14,881 nt of DNA from Clostridia bacterium (GTDB taxonomy: Bacteria > Bacillota > Clostridia > Oscillospirales > SIG627), in contig JAFTEP010000058.1 of assembly GCA_017453605.1 (NCBI GenBank), positions 1 to 14,881 of the forward strand. The letters are read 5' to 3'. Of this stretch, positions 13,152 to 14,881 are shown in pieces (positions within the stretch are counted from its first letter, which is position 1; each line of letters starts with the position of its first letter). The notes beneath the pieces were generated by a model, which was not told the origin of the DNA, ran no database searches, and saw only the letters and a list, made by a program, of their open reading frames with translations. Made by a program: the position numbers and the translations under genes.

Positions 13152-14881
13152 CGAGCTTCAGCACCGCCATGAACGCCTCCTGAGGCACCTCGACCGTGCC
13201 GAGAGAGCGCATCTTCTTTTTTCCTTCCTTCTGCTTTTCGAGAAGCTTCTTCTTTCTGGTTATATCGCCGCCGTAGCACTTGGCGAGAACGTCCTTTCTC
13301 ATTGCCTTGACGGTCTCTCTTGCGATTATCCTTCCGCCGATCGCCGCCTGCACGGGTATCTCGAAGAGCTGGCGCGGTATGTTTTCCTTGAGCTTTTCCA
13401 CGATCCTTCTCGCCCTCGGATAGGCCTTCTCGGAATGAACGATGAAACTCAGCGCGTCCATGTTCTCTCCGTTCAGAAGAACGTCGAGCTTCACGAGAGA
13501 ACTCTTTTCGTACTGGGTGTCCTCGTAGTCGAGAGAGGCGTATCCCTTGCTGCGAGACTTGAGCGCGTCGAAGAAATCGTATACTATTTCGTTCAGGGGC
13601 AAAAGGTATCTCAGCTCCGCTCTCGAAGCCGAGAGGTATTTCATATCGACAAAGTTTCCGCGCCTCTCCTGGCAGAGATCCATGATGCCGCCGACGAATT
13701 CCGTCGGAGTGATTATGCTCGCGTGGACCACCGGCTCGTAGGCGGTCTTTATCTGTTCGGGCGGCGGATAGTTCGAGGGGTTGTCGATGAACACCGTCGA
13801 GCCGTCGGTCAGATCGAGCTTGTAAATGACGCTCGGCGCTGTGGTGATGAGATCGAGAGTGAACTCTCTTTCGAGCCTTTCCTGGAAGATCTCCATGTGC
13901 AGGAGTCCCAGAAATCCGCAGCGGACGCCGAAGCCGCGAGCGACTGAAGTCTCGGGCTCGAAGCTGAGTGCGGCGTCGTTGAGCCTCAGCTTTTCGAGCG
14001 CCTCTCTCAGGTCGGGGTATTTTGCGCCGTCGGTCGGATAGATGCCGCTGAACACGACCGGGACCGCCGCCTTGAATCCGGCGAAGGGCTCCGCGGCGGG
14101 ATTTTCCGCCAGCGTTATCGTGTCGCCCACCCGTGTGTCGGAAAGCGTCTTTATGGACGCGGTCAGATATCCGACCTCTCCCGCTTCTATCTTTTCGCAG
14201 GGAGAGTAGCCGAAGGGGCGCATCGAGCCGAGTTCGACCACGTCGAATTCACAGCCGTTCGACATCAGCCTGATCCTGTCCCCGGTCTTTATCGAGCCGT
14301 CGAAAAGCCTGAAATAGACTATGACGCCCTTGTACGCGTCGTAGAACGAGTCGAAGATCAGAGCCTTCGCCGGCGCCGAGGCGTCACCCACGGGGCAGGG
14401 AACGTCGCTGACGATCTTTTCGAGGACCGCCGAAACGTTCTCGCCGGTCTTGGCGGAAATGCACGGCGCGTCCTGCGCGGGGATACCGATGACCTCTTCT
14501 ATCTCGTTTTTCGTGCCCTCGGGATCGGCGGCGGGCAGGTCGATCTTGTTGACGACCGGCACCAGCTCGAGCCCGTGATCCACCGCGAGATACGCGTTCC
14601 CGAGAGTCTGCGCCTCTATCCCCTGGGTGGCGTCCACCACGAGAAGCGCGCCCTCGCAGGCGGAGAGCGAACGGCTGACCTCGTAGTTGAAGTCGACGTG
14701 ACCGGGAGTGTCTATCAGATTGAACTGATAGGTCTCGCCGTTTTTCGCCGTGTAGCTGAGCCTCACGGCGCGGCTTTTTATCGTGATGCCGCGCTCCTTT
14801 TCGAGATCCATGTTGTCAAGAAGCTGTTCTGTCATCTCTCTCTGGGTCACGGCGTCTGTCAGTTCGAGCAGTCTGTCCGCC
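13144..14881 (-). CDS. lepA: Elongation factor 4 (LepA), 5' end off the window
   Basis: LepA is a translational GTPase that binds the ribosome and affects its biogenesis and back-translocation under stress. The frame stays open through the right edge. About 578 residues are visible, starting ADRLLELTDAVTQREM, which matches the LepA region right after the P-loop. GTG 14850 is therefore internal, and about 20 N-terminal residues, including the P-loop, are missing. Visible G-domain motifs are ERGITIK (switch I side), DTPGHVDF (G3), NKIDLP (G4) and SAKTG (G5). CGFLGLLHMEIFQERLEREF marks the EF-G-like domain. The LepA-specific C-terminal domain includes AKCYGGDITRKKKLLEKQKE, which distinguishes it from EF-G. 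It ends GTVEVPQEAFMAVLKLDE, a typical LepA terminus apart from the last residues, and overlaps hemW by 8 bases. Confidence 0.97.
   Translation of the reverse strand, partial: ADRLLELTDAVTQREMTEQLLDNMDLEKERGITIKSRAVRLSYTAKNGETYQFNLIDTPGHVDFNYEVSRSLSACEGALLVVDATQGIEAQTLGNAYLAVDHGLELVPVVNKIDLPAADPEGTKNEIEEVIGIPAQDAPCISAKTGENVSAVLEKIVSDVPCPVGDASAPAKALIFDSFYDAYKGVIVYFRLFDGSIKTGDRIRLMSNGCEFDVVELGSMRPFGYSPCEKIEAGEVGYLTASIKTLSDTRVGDTITLAENPAAEPFAGFKAAVPVVFSGIYPTDGAKYPDLREALEKLRLNDAALSFEPETSVARGFGVRCGFLGLLHMEIFQERLEREFTLDLITTAPSVIYKLDLTDGSTVFIDNPSNYPPPEQIKTAYEPVVHASIITPTEFVGGIMDLCQERRGNFVDMKYLSASRAELRYLLPLNEIVYDFFDALKSRSKGYASLDYEDTQYEKSSLVKLDVLLNGENMDALSFIVHSEKAYPRARRIVEKLKENIPRQLFEIPVQAAIGGRIIARETVKAMRKDVLAKCYGGDITRKKKLLEKQKEGKKKMRSLGTVEVPQEAFMAVLKLDE

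Noticed and set aside
14848..14850. GTG at 14850 as the lepA start
   Set aside because: The upstream ten codons match the LepA region after the P-loop and the frame continues to the window edge, so the gene is truncated rather than starting there.

Overview
The window looks like a chromosomal segment from a fairly GC-rich member of Bacillota, class Clostridia, probably an uncultured gut-type Oscillospirales or relative. That placement is inferred. It rests on the yybS-gdpP-rplI-dnaB gene order, the lepA-hemW pair, an FtsH and TilS of Gram-positive type, a lipoprotein with a Gram-positive-style leader, strong AAGGAGG-type ribosome binding sites, and strong G/C preference at third codon positions. 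No rRNA, tRNA, CRISPR array, transposase, integrase or phage gene was seen.

Region 1 (1-440) is the only accessory-looking part. It holds two tandem copies, 224 bases apart, of a short peptide gene with a double-glycine leader. The encoded peptides resemble RiPP or bacteriocin precursors, with 20-residue cores that both end in a [FY]KPRE motif. The first copy is cut by the window edge. The second has a strong ribosome binding site and ATG, but these open a frame that stops after 13 codons. One extra A in an A5 run next to the start codon would restore a 70-residue precursor. A GC-rich hairpin and a strong intrinsic terminator close the cassette. No modification enzyme or exporter lies in the window, so the peptide system is incomplete here.

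Region 2 (450-9064, plus strand) is a core operon. A near-consensus promoter (TTTACA, 17-base spacer, TATAAT) starts yybS (membrane protein, DUF2232 type). It is followed by gdpP (cyclic-di-AMP phosphodiesterase), rplI (ribosomal protein L9), dnaB (replicative helicase), tilS (tRNA-Ile2 lysidine synthetase) and ftsH (membrane AAA+ zinc protease). From gdpP onward gaps are 31 bases or less, and dnaB and tilS overlap. The group joins second-messenger turnover, translation, replication and membrane-protein quality control. A likely bidirectional terminator (9089-9118) separates it from the next block.

Region 3 (9145-14881, minus strand) reads from the right edge as lepA (5' end off the window), hemW, a lipoprotein with an internal duplication, a DUF1385/YqhQ membrane protein and prmC. 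Most junctions are overlaps (8 and 4 bases) or short gaps (27 and 36 bases), so this is probably one transcript of translation-linked genes plus two membrane-associated proteins.

The best lead for something undescribed is the tandem precursor cassette and its frame break. The rest is well-known core biology with some notable arrangements.
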